Below are positions 8,035 through 17,529 of a stretch of DNA of 64,000 bases, one piece after another. Made by a program: the position numbers and the translations under genes. The notes under the pieces were generated by a model. The model had not been told where the DNA came from and searched no databases. It saw nothing but the letters and a program-made list of their open reading frames with translations. This DNA is from Microlunatus lacustris (lineage in GTDB: Bacteria; Actinomycetota; Actinomycetes; Propionibacteriales; Propionibacteriaceae): the NCBI GenBank assembly GCA_039527025.1, contig BAAAJN010000015.1, positions 1 to 64,000 on the forward strand, in the 5' to 3' direction. Numbering within the stretch: the stretch's first letter is position 1; the number at the start of each line of letters is the position of its first letter.

Positions 8035-8625
8035 TTGTCCCAGCAGCCATGCCGCGCCGAGGCCGTTCACCTGCTCGACGTCCGGATGCCGCGGACGGAC
8101 GGCATCACGGCGCTGCGGGACCTGCGCCGCCAGCACGACCGCCCACCGGCGGTCGTCATGCTCACCACTTTCCGCGCCGACTCCGTGGTGCTCGACGCCC
8201 TCCGGGCCGGGGCTGTCGGGTTCCTGCTCAAGCACGCCTCACCCGTCCAGATCGTCGACGCCATCGCGACGGTGGCACGGGGGGAGCCGACGGTGTCCCC
8301 GAGCGTGCTGGCCCAGCTGATCGACCACGTGGCGCGTGCCGGGGACGCCTCGGCCGCCGACCGGCTGCGGGAGCTCACCGACCGGGAGCGAGACGTCGCC
8401 CTGGCCGTGGCCCAGGGCCTGTCGAACGCGGACATCGGTCGCGCGCTGCACCTGTCCGTGGGCAGCGTCAAGGCGCGCGTCTCGGCCGCCATGGCCAAGC
8501 TCGGCATCGAGAACCGGGTCCAGCTGGCCATCATCGCCCACGAGTCCGCCGCGGCGAGCCTCGCGGGCACGGACCCGGGGACCGCGAGCCGACCCGGAGG
8601 GACCGGCTCCCGACCGGGTGGCTGA
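8035..8625 (+). pseudogene. N-terminally truncated NarL/LuxR-type response regulator
   Basis: The frame encodes most of a response regulator: phospho-acceptor Asp in LLDVRMPRTDG, the Thr switch region VVMLTTF, the Lys in FLLKHAS and a complete LuxR helix-turn-helix (LTDRERDVALAVAQGLSNAD and LHLSVGSVKARVSAAMAKLG). About the first 45 residues of the receiver domain, including the acidic pair that holds Mg2+, are missing. Upstream sequence becomes the control region of the divergent ABC-2 operon. TTG 8035 is the first in-frame start. I read this as a truncated gene; a DNA-binding fragment could still be made. Confidence 0.75.
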
Positions 8626-8668
8626 GCGCAGGGCCGCGACCCGTCCGAGCCCGCCGACCCCGGGGGTG

Positions 8669-9697
8669 TCAGCGCCAGTCGGCCAGCTGCACCGGTTGCC
8701 GGGTCCGGGCCGACTCGACCGAGGCGTAGGTCGTGGCCAGGCTGCCCAGGTTGTCGCGGCCGGAGATGCTCGGCTCCCGGCCCTCCTGGATCGCGCTCAC
8801 GAACTCGGTCAGGCTGCCGGCCCGGTCCACCCGGGCGACGGTGGGCAGCGCGAGCGTCTCGACCTCCCCGCTCCGCCGGACCCGGACCTCGTCCGCACGC
8901 CAGCCCTCGGGGCCGTCGCCACGACTGGTCCACCAGACCTCGGCGTCGGCGAAGTCCATCCGCCACTCCCCGGCCCAGGTGGTGCGCAGCCCGCTGCTCA
9001 CCCAGCTGGCCCGGTAGCTGGTCACCAGGTCGGTCCCGGACTCGATCAGCCCGGCTCCCTCCGAGGGTCCGGAGAACAGCGACCACGCCGGGTCCCAGGT
9101 GCGGAGGTCGACCGCGGTCACCTCGCGGCCCAGCACCGTGCGGATCAGGTCGAAGTGGTGGATCGACATGTCCACCAGCAGCGGCTCCGCCAGCGCGTGG
9201 TGCGGCCCCGGCACGCCGTCGGCCCCGGAGTGCTGCCGGAAGTCCAGCGCGACCGCGTGCAGGTCGCCGTAGGTCTGCTCGGCCACGATCTTCTGGACCA
9301 CCTGCACCGCGGGGAAGAAGCGGTAGTTCTGGCTGACGGCGACGGTCAGCCCCCGCGCGTCGGCCAGTGCGACGAGCTCCTGGGCCTCGGCCACGCTCGG
9401 CGCGAACGGCTTCTCGATCAGCACGTGCCGGCCCGACTCCAGGGCGGTCCGGGCCGCGGGCACGTGGCCGACCAGGCTGGCGGTGACCAGCACGGCCTCG
9501 CACTCGGTGGCCTCGAGGGCCGCTTCGACGGTGGGGTAGCAGTCCCGCGCCGTCGTCAGGCCGGCGGCGACCGCCTGCTCCCGCGACCCGGCGAAGACGT
9601 CCGCCGTGCCGACCACCTCCACCTCGGGGACCCGCGGGATGACGTTCTTGGCCCAGTCCCGACCGAAGCCACCCAGACCGACCTGGACGATCCGCAT
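8669..9697 (-). CDS. Gfo/Idh/MocA-family NAD(P)-dependent oxidoreductase
   Basis: The 342-residue protein starts with the Rossmann motif VGLGGFGRDW and carries the EKPFA motif (VLIEKPFAPSVAEAQELV) diagnostic of the family. The C-terminal part has the expected HHFDLIRTVLG stretch, with the conserved His that often serves in catalysis. Substrates are usually sugars, inositols or derivatives. The gene stands alone, so no specific pathway can be proposed. Confidence 0.9.
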   Translation of the reverse strand: MRIVQVGLGGFGRDWAKNVIPRVPEVEVVGTADVFAGSREQAVAAGLTTARDCYPTVEAALEATECEAVLVTASLVGHVPAARTALESGRHVLIEKPFAPSVAEAQELVALADARGLTVAVSQNYRFFPAVQVVQKIVAEQTYGDLHAVALDFRQHSGADGVPGPHHALAEPLLVDMSIHHFDLIRTVLGREVTAVDLRTWDPAWSLFSGPSEGAGLIESGTDLVTSYRASWVSSGLRTTWAGEWRMDFADAEVWWTSRGDGPEGWRADEVRVRRSGEVETLALPTVARVDRAGSLTEFVSAIQEGREPSISGRDNLGSLATTYASVESARTRQPVQLADWR

Positions 9698-9848
9698 GCC
9701 GGACTCCTCTTCTCGTGTCGACGTGCCGTCCCAGGCTGCTCCCGGGCCCGATCAGCCCGTCCCGGCGAGGTCGCGGGGGACGGGCTGCGGGTCCCAGGGT
9801 GTCAGCCCGCGCTCAGCCGGGCGTCACCAGCCCGGTCCGGACGTGGCG

Positions 9849-10493
9849 TCAGAGGTCGGGTCCGACGCCACGACCCGGTGCGCTCATGTCCCCGGTCCGC
9901 GGCGTGCCGTGGGTGAACCCGTAGCGCAGGTGGACGGTGCCCTTCGGGCTGGCGACCGGTGGCTCGAGCAGGGTGAGGCTCGCGGGCACGGCACCGCCGT
10001 CGAACACCTGCTTGCCGACGCCGAGCACGACCGGGTGCACCCAGAGGTCGAGCCGGTCGACGAGCCTCTCGCGCAGCAGCGTCTGCACCAGGTCCAGGCT
10101 GCCCACGACCTTCACGTGCTCGTGCCGGTCCCGCACCTCCCGGACCGCGGCGGCCAGGTCGGGGCCGAGGTGCTCCGACCCGGCCCAGGAGAGGTCGGGC
10201 CGGCCGCGGGAGGCCACGTACTTGGGCACCCGGTTGAAGAGCGTGGCGATCCCCTCGTCCTCGCCGCTGCCCTGGTGCGGCCAGTAGCCGGCGAAGATGT
10301 CGTAAGTCCGGCGACCGAGCAGCAGGGCGTCGGTGCCCACGTACGCGGCAGCGACCTGCGCCCCGGCGACCTCGTCCAGCAGGGGCGCCTGCCAGCCGCC
10401 GAAGGGGAACCCCTCCGGGTCCTCCTCGGGGCTGCCCGGGGACTGCGCGACGAGGTCGAGGGTGGCGAACAGCTCGACGTGGATGAGGCCCAT
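9849..10493 (-). CDS. Dihydrofolate reductase-like (RibD C-terminal domain) protein
   Basis: This 214-residue protein has the RibD_C/DHFR-like fold: ALLLGRRTYDIFAGYWP, VKVVGSLDLVQTLL and LDLWVHPVVLGVGKQVFDGG. Members are NADPH-binding stand-alone reductases of mostly unknown substrate, common in actinomycetes. It is not the folate-pathway DHFR. It is a single gene with the control region at 10494-10632. Confidence 0.88.
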   Translation of the reverse strand: MGLIHVELFATLDLVAQSPGSPEEDPEGFPFGGWQAPLLDEVAGAQVAAAYVGTDALLLGRRTYDIFAGYWPHQGSGEDEGIATLFNRVPKYVASRGRPDLSWAGSEHLGPDLAAAVREVRDRHEHVKVVGSLDLVQTLLRERLVDRLDLWVHPVVLGVGKQVFDGGAVPASLTLLEPPVASPKGTVHLRYGFTHGTPRTGDMSAPGRGVGPDL

Positions 10494-10632
10494 GCAGTGC
10501 TCCGGGTGAGTTGGTCCGACACCAGCGCTGGGTAGACCGGTCCCGCCCGCGAGAATCGTCGCGGCAGCGGCAGCGGCAGCGGCGTGCGGAGCGTCCCGGT
10601 CCGCAGGGCCGCCCGGTCGCTAGGGTCCAGGC

Positions 10633-10890
10633 GTGGACACGTTCGACGGCTCGACTCGACCGCAGTGGATGCTGCAGGCCCTCGCCGGGGTCGCCCTCAT
10701 CGTCCTCGGGGCGTCGGCGTTCCTCTGGATCGTCTTCGACGACCGCCTGCCCACCACCATGCCGACCCCCGCCCCGGACAGCCTGACGCTCTGGGCGGTC
10801 GTGCGCGTCGGAGCCGGCGCGGCCCTGGCGGCGGGGACCTGGCTGCTGGCGCTGTCCCTGGTGGCCCGTCGGCGCCCCCGGGGGCGGTGA
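10633..10890 (+). CDS. Small two-helix membrane protein, function unknown
   Basis: The 85-residue product has two hydrophobic helices (LAGVALIVLGASAFLWIVF and GAGAALAAGTWLLALSLV) joined by a short polar loop and ends in a basic tail. It starts with GTG. I do not recognise a family. It is followed after 33 nt by the DUF6886-like gene on the same strand. Confidence 0.6.
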   Translation: MDTFDGSTRPQWMLQALAGVALIVLGASAFLWIVFDDRLPTTMPTPAPDSLTLWAVVRVGAGAALAAGTWLLALSLVARRRPRGR

Positions 10891-10923
10891 GGGCGCGTCG
10901 TCACCGCTCCAGGCTCGCGCCCC

Positions 10924-11511
10924 GTGCGGCCCGAGGTGGGGGAGGTGCTGCACTTCTCCGAGGACCCCTCGATCACGCGTTTCGTCCCGCACGTCGCGGT
11001 GACGGCCTCGGACCCCACCCCGTACGTCTGGGCCTTAGACGCGGCCCACGCACCCAGCTACTGGTTCCCGCGGCAGTGCCCGCGGGCGATGGCCTGGGTG
11101 AGGCCGGGGACCACCGACGCGGACCGGGAGCGGGTGCTCGGCCCGCACACCAGCCGCGTGCACCTGGTGGAGTACGGGTGGCTGCCGCGCCTGCAGACCG
11201 CACAGCTCTTCGCCTACCGGTTCGACGCGACCGCGTTCGAGCCCTACGGCGACGACGCGGACCCGCACGCCTTCGTCGCCCGGAACCCGGTCCGTCCGCT
11301 GGGACCGGCTGAGCCGGTCGGTGACCTGCTGGCGCTGCACGAGGCCGCGCAGGTCGAGCTGCGGTTGGCGCACTCGTTGTGGCCGTGGTGGGAGGTCGTC
11401 ATCGCGAGCACCGTCGGGTTCAGCGGTATCCGGCTGCGCAACGCCCGCGGTCCAGGAGCTGAGCCGTCGATGTCATCGGGTGGCGCTCCAGAGGGGACGG
11501 GCCGACCATGA
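10924..11511 (+). CDS. DUF6886-like conserved protein
   Basis: The 195-residue soluble protein contains LHFSEDPSITRFVPHVA, WALDAAHAPSYWFPRQCPRA and FDATAFEPYG, segments I associate with the DUF6886 family, whose function is unknown. The GTG start at 10924 gives a short lead before the conserved LHFSEDP; a later start is possible. Its stop lies a few bases before the next gene's ATG, so the two are probably co-transcribed. The last 30 residues look like unstructured tail. Confidence 0.65.
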   Translation: MRPEVGEVLHFSEDPSITRFVPHVAVTASDPTPYVWALDAAHAPSYWFPRQCPRAMAWVRPGTTDADRERVLGPHTSRVHLVEYGWLPRLQTAQLFAYRFDATAFEPYGDDADPHAFVARNPVRPLGPAEPVGDLLALHEAAQVELRLAHSLWPWWEVVIASTVGFSGIRLRNARGPGAEPSMSSGGAPEGTGRP

Positions 11512-11515
11512 GGGC

Positions 11516-12286
11516 ATGGTGAGCTCGGAGGACGAGGGGCAGCCGGCCCCCGGCACCGGTCGTCCGGCGCAGGTGCAGCAGCGCGTCGACCGGGCGGGAC
11601 CGCTGCGGCACCTCCCGCCCGTGGGTCCGTGGCACCCGGGCAGCGCGTACGCCACGGTCGCGGGAGTGCTGTGCGCAGCCCTGCCGCTGCCCTGGGACTG
11701 GGCGACCCAGGCCTCGCTCACCGCCGTCTCGGAGATTGACCTGGTCGAGGCCGCCGGAGAGGTGACGCGCTGGCTGGCCGGGCACGGCCGCACGGGCTGG
11801 CAGCTGGAGGTCACGTCCGAGCGGGCACCCCTCCTCGTGGACGCGCTCGGACTGGTGCCAGTGCGAGAGCACGACGTCTGGATGAGCGCGGGGGAGCCAC
11901 CGGCTGCCGACCTGGAGGTGGGTCCGCCGACCGACGAGGAGGAGTTCCTGGCCCTCTTCGGTCCCGACCTCGCTCCGATGATCCGCGGTCAGCTCGCTCG
12001 ACCGGACTGGGAGGTCGCCGTGCTGCGTGAGGCCGGGCTGGGCATCGGCTGCCTGCGGCTGCTGGACCTGGCCGGCACGACCTACCTCGGCGGCGTCACC
12101 GTCGTCGCGTCCCGGCGCGGACAGGGCCTGGGTCGAGCCCTGGCCGCGGACGCCACCCGCCGGGCCCGCCGGCGGTCCGACCTGGTCTGGCTGCACTGCG
12201 AGCCAGAGCTCGGGCCGTTCTACGCGCGTCTCGGCTACCGGCCGCTGGGCCGGGTCACCTTCCTCGGCCCCGCGCGCCGCGACTGA
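11516..12286 (+). CDS. GNAT-family N-acetyltransferase
   Basis: The 256-residue protein has a C-terminal GNAT domain with the acetyl-CoA binding loop SRRGQGLGRALAADATRRAR and a final LGPFYARLGYRPLGRVTFLG. The N-terminal half is a poorly conserved, GNAT-like or unique domain. The acceptor substrate is unknown. ATG 11516 follows the preceding stop by 4 nt. Confidence 0.82.
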   Translation: MVSSEDEGQPAPGTGRPAQVQQRVDRAGPLRHLPPVGPWHPGSAYATVAGVLCAALPLPWDWATQASLTAVSEIDLVEAAGEVTRWLAGHGRTGWQLEVTSERAPLLVDALGLVPVREHDVWMSAGEPPAADLEVGPPTDEEEFLALFGPDLAPMIRGQLARPDWEVAVLREAGLGIGCLRLLDLAGTTYLGGVTVVASRRGQGLGRALAADATRRARRRSDLVWLHCEPELGPFYARLGYRPLGRVTFLGPARRD

Positions 12287-12307
12287 GCGGCCTGCGCGGC
12301 GTACCGG

Positions 12308-13252
12308 TCAGTGCGCCGCGGCCGCGGTCCGCCGCGGGACCAGGTGCAGGACCGCCACCACCAGCGCCCCGACGACGAGGCCGATCAGCGCGGAGGCCAG
12401 GGTGTTGGTCAGCCAGGCGAGCACGCCGCCGAGCGCCGGTACGCCGTGCACGGCCTCCTCGGCCGCGTGCACCAGGGCGTAGGGGCCGTGCCAGCCGAGC
12501 TCGTCGGTGCCGACCAGGAGGATGTGCCCCCCGACCCACAGCATGGCCACCATCCCCACGGTCGACAGCAGCGCCAGCAGCTTCGGCATGCCGCGGACCA
12601 GCAGGAAGCCGATCTTGCGGGCCGCGCCGGAGTCGCGCTCGGTCAGGTGCAGTCCGACGTCGTCCATCTTCACGATCAGCCCGACCACGCCGTACACCAG
12701 CAGGGTGATGCCGATCGCCACGACCACGAGGATGATCGCCCGGGACACCAGACCCTGGTCGGCCACCTCGTTGAGGGAGATGACCATGATCTCCGCGGAG
12801 AGGATGAAGTCGGTGCGGATCGCCCCCTTGACCATCACCTTCTCCTGGTCGGCCCCCTGGACCACCGCGGGTTGCTCCGCCTTCTCGGGTTGGTGCCCGG
12901 TGACCTTCTCGTAGAGCTTCTCAGCACCCTCGAAGCACAGGTAGGTGCCGCCGATCATCAAGATGGGCGTCAACAGCCAGGGCAGGAACTGGCTGAGGAG
13001 CAAGATCACCGGCAGGATGATCAGCAGCTTGTTGCGGAGGGAGCCCACCGCGATCCGCTTGATCATCGGCAGCTCGCGGTCGGCGGTGAAGCCGTGCACG
13101 TAGCGCGGGGTGACGGCGGTGTCGTCGACCACCACGCCGGCCGCCTTGGCGCTGGCGCGGCCGGCCGCCGCGCCGATGTCGTCGACGGAGGCGGCTGCCA
13201 ACCTGGCCATGGCGGCCACGTCGTCCAGCAGGGCGGCGAGGCCGCCGCTCAT
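12308..13252 (-). CDS. DUF808 / YedI-family inner-membrane protein
   Basis: The 314-residue membrane protein matches the DUF808 family throughout: MSGGLAALLDDVAAMARLAA at the N-terminus, KAAGVVVDDTAVTPRYVHGF, KNKLL-type helices and the IRTDFILSAEIMVISLNEV segment. It has about five to six hydrophobic helices. Function is unknown despite wide conservation. Single gene. Confidence 0.92.
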   Translation of the reverse strand: MSGGLAALLDDVAAMARLAAASVDDIGAAAGRASAKAAGVVVDDTAVTPRYVHGFTADRELPMIKRIAVGSLRNKLLIILPVILLLSQFLPWLLTPILMIGGTYLCFEGAEKLYEKVTGHQPEKAEQPAVVQGADQEKVMVKGAIRTDFILSAEIMVISLNEVADQGLVSRAIILVVVAIGITLLVYGVVGLIVKMDDVGLHLTERDSGAARKIGFLLVRGMPKLLALLSTVGMVAMLWVGGHILLVGTDELGWHGPYALVHAAEEAVHGVPALGGVLAWLTNTLASALIGLVVGALVVAVLHLVPRRTAAAAH

Positions 13253-13356
13253 CGGGAGGGACGCAGTCGCTGGATCATGCGCTCACGCTACCGGTCCGGC
13301 CGGCCGCGCCGGCGGCGCTCCGCACCAGACCCCCACCACGGAGCAGGCCGGGCCTC

Positions 13357-15126
13357 TCAACCGGGGATGGTGATCGTCCAGACCAGCCGGGTCCCGTGCG
13401 GGTCGTTGGCCGTGAGGGTCAGCGTCCCGCCCCAGATGTCGGCCCGCCGTTCCAGGTTGTTGAGGCCGCTGCGCCGTGGTTCGTCGTTCGCGCCGAGGCC
13501 CACCCCGTCGTCGGAGACGTCGACGGTCAGCTGGTGGCCGTCCAGCCGCAGGTCGACCTCCAGGGCCGTGGCCTCGGCGTGCTTGGCGGCGTTCGTGACC
13601 GCTTCCCGCACCACGGCGGCGATGGCGTCGGTGGGTGCCGCCGCGACCACGGTCTCCAGCGGACCGTAGAACTGCACCGACGGGGTGAAACCGAGGTGGG
13701 GGCTGAGCTGGTCCACGATCTCGAGCACGACCGACGTGACGTCGGTGGGGGAGGACTCGGCGCTCTCCAGCTGGTGGATCGACGTGCGGATCTGCCGGAT
13801 CGTGGCGTCGATGTTCGCGATGACGCAGTCCAGCCGGTCGGTGAGGTCGGGCACGCCCTCGATCCGGGTCAGGCTCTGCATCGTCAGGCCGGCGGCGAAG
13901 AGCCGCTGGATGACGTGGTCGTGCAGGTCGCGGGCGATGCGGGACCGGTCCTTCATCAGGCTCAGGCGCTGCTGGTCGGCCCGGGCGCTGGCCAGCTCCC
14001 GGGCGATGGCCGCGTGGATGCCGAACGCCTCCGCCAGCTCGAGGTCGGCCGCGGTGAAGCCGCGGCGGCCCGACAGCCGGCCGACGATGATGGCGCCCTG
14101 CGCGCCGCGCCGACCGGACAGCGGGACGGTCATCAGCGGGCTGACCTGGGCAACACGGCTGACGTGCCCCTCGAAGCCGTGCTGGTCCTCCACGACGTCC
14201 ACGCGGCTCCCGCGCCCTGTCGTCATGGCCTGCTCGACCATGGTGTTCTCCTCCGAGCTCCGCATCCCGCGCAGCTGGTCGGACCCTCGACCGGTGGCCA
14301 CCACCACCTCGAACCTCTCCGGTTCCTCGGCGGGCAGCACCAGGGTCGCCAGGTCGGCGTCGGCCAGCTCGCAGATCTTCTCGATGATCACCTGCAGCGG
14401 GTCTGATCCGGAGTCGGGCGCCAGCAGCATGCCGCTGATCTCGGCCGAGGCCAGCAGCCACCGCTGCCGGACCTGGGCCTGCTCGTGGAGCCTGGCCTTC
14501 TCGATCGCGGTGCCGGCCGTGGCCGCGAAGGCGGTGACCAGCTCCACGTCCTCCGCGGTGAACTCCCCGCCCTCCCGATCGGTGAGGTACAGGGTGCCGA
14601 AGACCTCGTCACCGGAGTGGATGGGCAGCCCGAGGAAGCTCGTCATCTCGGGGTGGTGCCGCGGGTAGCCGGTCGACCGCGGGTCCTCGGCGACGTCACC
14701 CAGCCTGATCGGTCGGGGGTCGTCGAGCACGCCCCCCAGCAGACCGCGGAACGTCGGGAGGCCACCGATCGCGGCCACCGTCTCGGCGTCCAGGCCGACG
14801 TGCAGGAAGTGCTCCAGGTTCCCTTCCGCGTCGAACACCGCGAGTGCCGCGTAGCGCGCGTCCACCAGCTCGCGGGCCGAGTCCACCGCGTGCCGGAGGA
14901 CCAGGGCGAGGGAGAACTCTCCGACGATCTCGACGTTCGCGCGCATCAGGTGGTGCAGCCGCTCCCGGGAGACGTTCAGCTCCCCTGCTCGACCCACCAG
15001 CTCGTGCAACAAGGTGTCGACCGGCACCGATCCCGGTGTCGGTGCCGGTGTCGATGCCGGTGTCGAGACCGGACCGTCCGGCCGGCGGCCGCCGGCGGGC
15101 TCAGGCACGGGTTCCTCCTCCGCCAC
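13357..15126 (-). CDS. DevS/DosT-like GAF-GAF sensor histidine kinase
   Basis: The protein (589 residues from the chosen GTG) has two GAF domains, at about 75-215 and 235-380, then a HisKA_3 dimerisation domain with the phospho-His in RIARDLHDHVIQRLF and an HATPase domain (DDGVGL, SGLNNLERRADIWGG). In the first GAF, His158 of the HHPEM segment and Tyr180 of VFGTLYLTD sit 22 residues apart, as do the haem ligand His149 and distal Tyr171 of mycobacterial DevS. It is therefore probably a haem sensor of O2, NO or CO. An ATG at 15234 would add 36 residues with no homology. No partner response regulator is adjacent. Confidence 0.9.
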   Translation of the reverse strand: MAEEEPVPEPAGGRRPDGPVSTPASTPAPTPGSVPVDTLLHELVGRAGELNVSRERLHHLMRANVEIVGEFSLALVLRHAVDSARELVDARYAALAVFDAEGNLEHFLHVGLDAETVAAIGGLPTFRGLLGGVLDDPRPIRLGDVAEDPRSTGYPRHHPEMTSFLGLPIHSGDEVFGTLYLTDREGGEFTAEDVELVTAFAATAGTAIEKARLHEQAQVRQRWLLASAEISGMLLAPDSGSDPLQVIIEKICELADADLATLVLPAEEPERFEVVVATGRGSDQLRGMRSSEENTMVEQAMTTGRGSRVDVVEDQHGFEGHVSRVAQVSPLMTVPLSGRRGAQGAIIVGRLSGRRGFTAADLELAEAFGIHAAIARELASARADQQRLSLMKDRSRIARDLHDHVIQRLFAAGLTMQSLTRIEGVPDLTDRLDCVIANIDATIRQIRTSIHQLESAESSPTDVTSVVLEIVDQLSPHLGFTPSVQFYGPLETVVAAAPTDAIAAVVREAVTNAAKHAEATALEVDLRLDGHQLTVDVSDDGVGLGANDEPRRSGLNNLERRADIWGGTLTLTANDPHGTRLVWTITIPG

Positions 15127-15536
15127 CGCGGCGAGCCGACCGCGCGACGCCGCCGGTGGACACCGGGGAGGCGACGACTCGCCGTCGAGACGTCGGTGGG
15201 AGGAGAAGCATGCGGAGCACCTGACCGAGGGCAATCAGAGGAGGATGGTGCCTGGGCGGCACCTCACAAGAGCCTGCGGCGACGTACTCACGGCAGCACT
15301 CGTTCCCCAGACCGGCTGTTGTGCAGCACCTCGAAGGCTACGGCAGGGTGTCAAGGTGCGGGAGCACGGCCGGCGACCGTTCCGAACCCCCCGGACCAGG
15401 GGCGGAGCCTCGTGGCGGTACCGCCGAGGTCGTCCCTGGCTCTCGTCAAGACCGGCGCCGGACCCTAGGCTGAGCCACCTCGGCAAGCGCCGGTCTGCTC
15501 GTCCCGCATCCCCAGCCCGAACGCAGGAGGCCGTCC
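15127..15536. other. Divergent intergenic region
   Basis: About 400 bases between the sensor kinase (leftward) and the GntP permease (rightward). I see no convincing gene. An AGGAGG ribosome binding site precedes the permease GTG at 15537. Confidence 0.4.
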
Positions 15537-16973
15537 GTGGTCGCTCTCCACACCGCCATCGCGATCGTGCTGGCGGTGGCCCTGATCATCCGGTTCAAGG
15601 TCGACCCGGTCATCTCGCTGCTCCTGGCCTCGCTCTACCTGGGGCTCGCGGCCGGCGTCGGCTTCACCGGGACGATCGAGGCGATCGCAGCGGGCTTCGG
15701 CGAGATCATGGCGGAGGTCGGGCTGCTGATCGGCTTCGGCGTCCTGATCGGGGCGTTCCTGCACGCGGCCGGAGCCTTCCACCGGCTGCTCGACGTGTTC
15801 GTCCGCATGGTCGGCGCCACCCGTCTGCCCTACGCGCTCTCGCTCCTGCACGCGGTGGTCCTCCCGTCGATCTACGTTGACGTGCAGGTGGTCCTGGCCT
15901 CGCCGGTGGCCCGCTCGGCCGCGCCGTACGTCGGCCGCAACGGGCTCCCGCTGATGGCCTCCGCCCTGGGAGCAGGCATCTTCGCCGGGTACGTGTTCGT
16001 GATCCCGGGCCTGGCCGCGATCTCCATCGCCGGCCTCCTCGGCGTGCCGCTGGGGACCTGGCTGCTCTACGGCATCGTGATCGGCCCGCTCACCGCGATC
16101 ATCACCAGCCTGGTCATGCGGGTGGTGCTGCGCGGTGGCCTGTGGAAGCCCGGCTCCGACGAGGACGTCGACGAGACGCTGGCGGCGCAGGAGGCGCGCG
16201 AGATGGCGTTGGCCACCGAGGCCGGCCGCGGGTCCGGTGGCACGGCAGCCGGGAGCGGTTCCGACGACGCCGACCGCGAGCCGGGCTCGTCCCCGCAGGA
16301 CGCCGCCGCCGGCCGCACCCTGCCGCTGCTCGTGCTGCTGCTGCCGATCCTGGTCCCCCTGCTGCTGATCGCCTTCGGTGCGTTCGCCGAGCTGTTCGAC
16401 TTCTCCACCCCGTTCATCGCCTTCCTCGGCAACGCCAACCTGGCGCTCTTCGTCGGTCTGCTGGGCGCCTACCTGATCTTCCGGTCCACAGCGGGGGTGG
16501 AGCGCAGCCGCGAGACCATGGACCAGGGCTTCCACGTCACCGGCGAGATCCTGCTGATCACCGGCGTCGGCGGGTCGCTGGGCGCGGTGATCGGCGAGAC
16601 CAGCCTGGACGAGGTGCTCGCCGGCCTCTTCTCCGCCGACGTCGGGGCCCCGGTGCTGGTGGCCATCCTGCTGGCCTGGTTCATCGCGGCGGTGCTGCAC
16701 CTGGCGATCGGCTCGGTGTCGGTCGCCGCCATCACCGCGGCCGGCATCATCGCCCCGATCCTCGGCTCCCTGGAGGTGGCGCCGGTCGTCGTCGGGCTGG
16801 CGATCGCCTCGGGCGCCCTCTTCGCGCTCCAGGTGAACAGCAACTTCTTCTGGATGTTCAAGGCCCTGCTCGGTCTGTCCACCAAGGGCAGTCTCAAGAC
16901 GCTGACGATGGCGACGTCGGTCGCGTCGGTGGTGTCCCTGCCGATGGTCCTCGTCGCGTCGTTGATCGCCTGA
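15537..16973 (+). CDS. GntP-family gluconate/organic-acid permease
   Basis: The 478-residue protein has some twelve membrane helices and the GntP landmarks ALGAGIFAGYVFVIPG, VDVQVVLASPVARSAAPYVG and LAIGSVSVAAITAAGIIAPI. Family members take up gluconate or related hydroxy acids with protons. A hydrophilic, low-complexity loop at about residues 205-260 (Gly/Asp/Ala-rich) is longer than in typical members. The GTG start is fixed by an AGGAGG site. No sugar-acid kinase is adjacent, so the substrate is open. Confidence 0.9.
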   Translation: MVALHTAIAIVLAVALIIRFKVDPVISLLLASLYLGLAAGVGFTGTIEAIAAGFGEIMAEVGLLIGFGVLIGAFLHAAGAFHRLLDVFVRMVGATRLPYALSLLHAVVLPSIYVDVQVVLASPVARSAAPYVGRNGLPLMASALGAGIFAGYVFVIPGLAAISIAGLLGVPLGTWLLYGIVIGPLTAIITSLVMRVVLRGGLWKPGSDEDVDETLAAQEAREMALATEAGRGSGGTAAGSGSDDADREPGSSPQDAAAGRTLPLLVLLLPILVPLLLIAFGAFAELFDFSTPFIAFLGNANLALFVGLLGAYLIFRSTAGVERSRETMDQGFHVTGEILLITGVGGSLGAVIGETSLDEVLAGLFSADVGAPVLVAILLAWFIAAVLHLAIGSVSVAAITAAGIIAPILGSLEVAPVVVGLAIASGALFALQVNSNFFWMFKALLGLSTKGSLKTLTMATSVASVVSLPMVLVASLIA

Positions 16974-16988
16974 CCACCCGGCGGCCCG

Positions 16989-17522
16989 TCAGTCCCCGGC
17001 GGAGCCCTGCTGCTCGACGTCGCCGAACTGCTGCTGCGCGGCCCGGAAGCGGGCCCGGGCCTGGTCGGCGTGCACGACGAGCGTGACGTTGCCGCGCTCC
17101 ACCTCGATCAGCTCCTCGATGGCCGACAGGTAGCTGTAGGCGGCGGCGGCTGCGGCGGCGTCGTGGGTGGGGACCGCGGCGACCAGGTCCCGCAGGTTCA
17201 GCAGCGCACGCACAGCTGGCCGTTCCCGGGCCCGGAGCACCGCGATCTCGGCCGAGTAGTCGGTGACCTCCTGACCGGTGGACCGCTCGAGCTCGTTGAT
17301 GGCCGCGTAGTCGGCCTCGGTCAGCTCCTCGCGCGCCACCGGGACCGCGGGCAGCGCCGCAGGCGGCTGAGCGGGGGGTGTGGAGGGCGGCGCGGGCTCC
17401 AGCTCCGCCTCCGTCGGCCGGTCCACCAGAGCCCGCACGGCCGGCGGGATGACCAGGGTCAGGAACCCGACGACGGCCGCCACCGTCGCCAGGGCCACCA
17501 GGGCGGCGAGCAGGAAGCTCAT
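16989..17522 (-). CDS. Hypothetical single-pass membrane protein
   Basis: The 177-residue protein begins with one membrane helix (MSFLLAALVALATVAAVVGF), continues with a Pro-rich linker at about 40-70, and ends in an Ala/Glu-rich helical domain. I do not recognise a family. It lies 7 nt downstream of a tiny membrane-peptide frame and may be co-translated with it. Confidence 0.6.
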   Translation of the reverse strand: MSFLLAALVALATVAAVVGFLTLVIPPAVRALVDRPTEAELEPAPPSTPPAQPPAALPAVPVAREELTEADYAAINELERSTGQEVTDYSAEIAVLRARERPAVRALLNLRDLVAAVPTHDAAAAAAAYSYLSAIEELIEVERGNVTLVVHADQARARFRAAQQQFGDVEQQGSAGD

Positions 17523-17529
17523 CGGCCGC

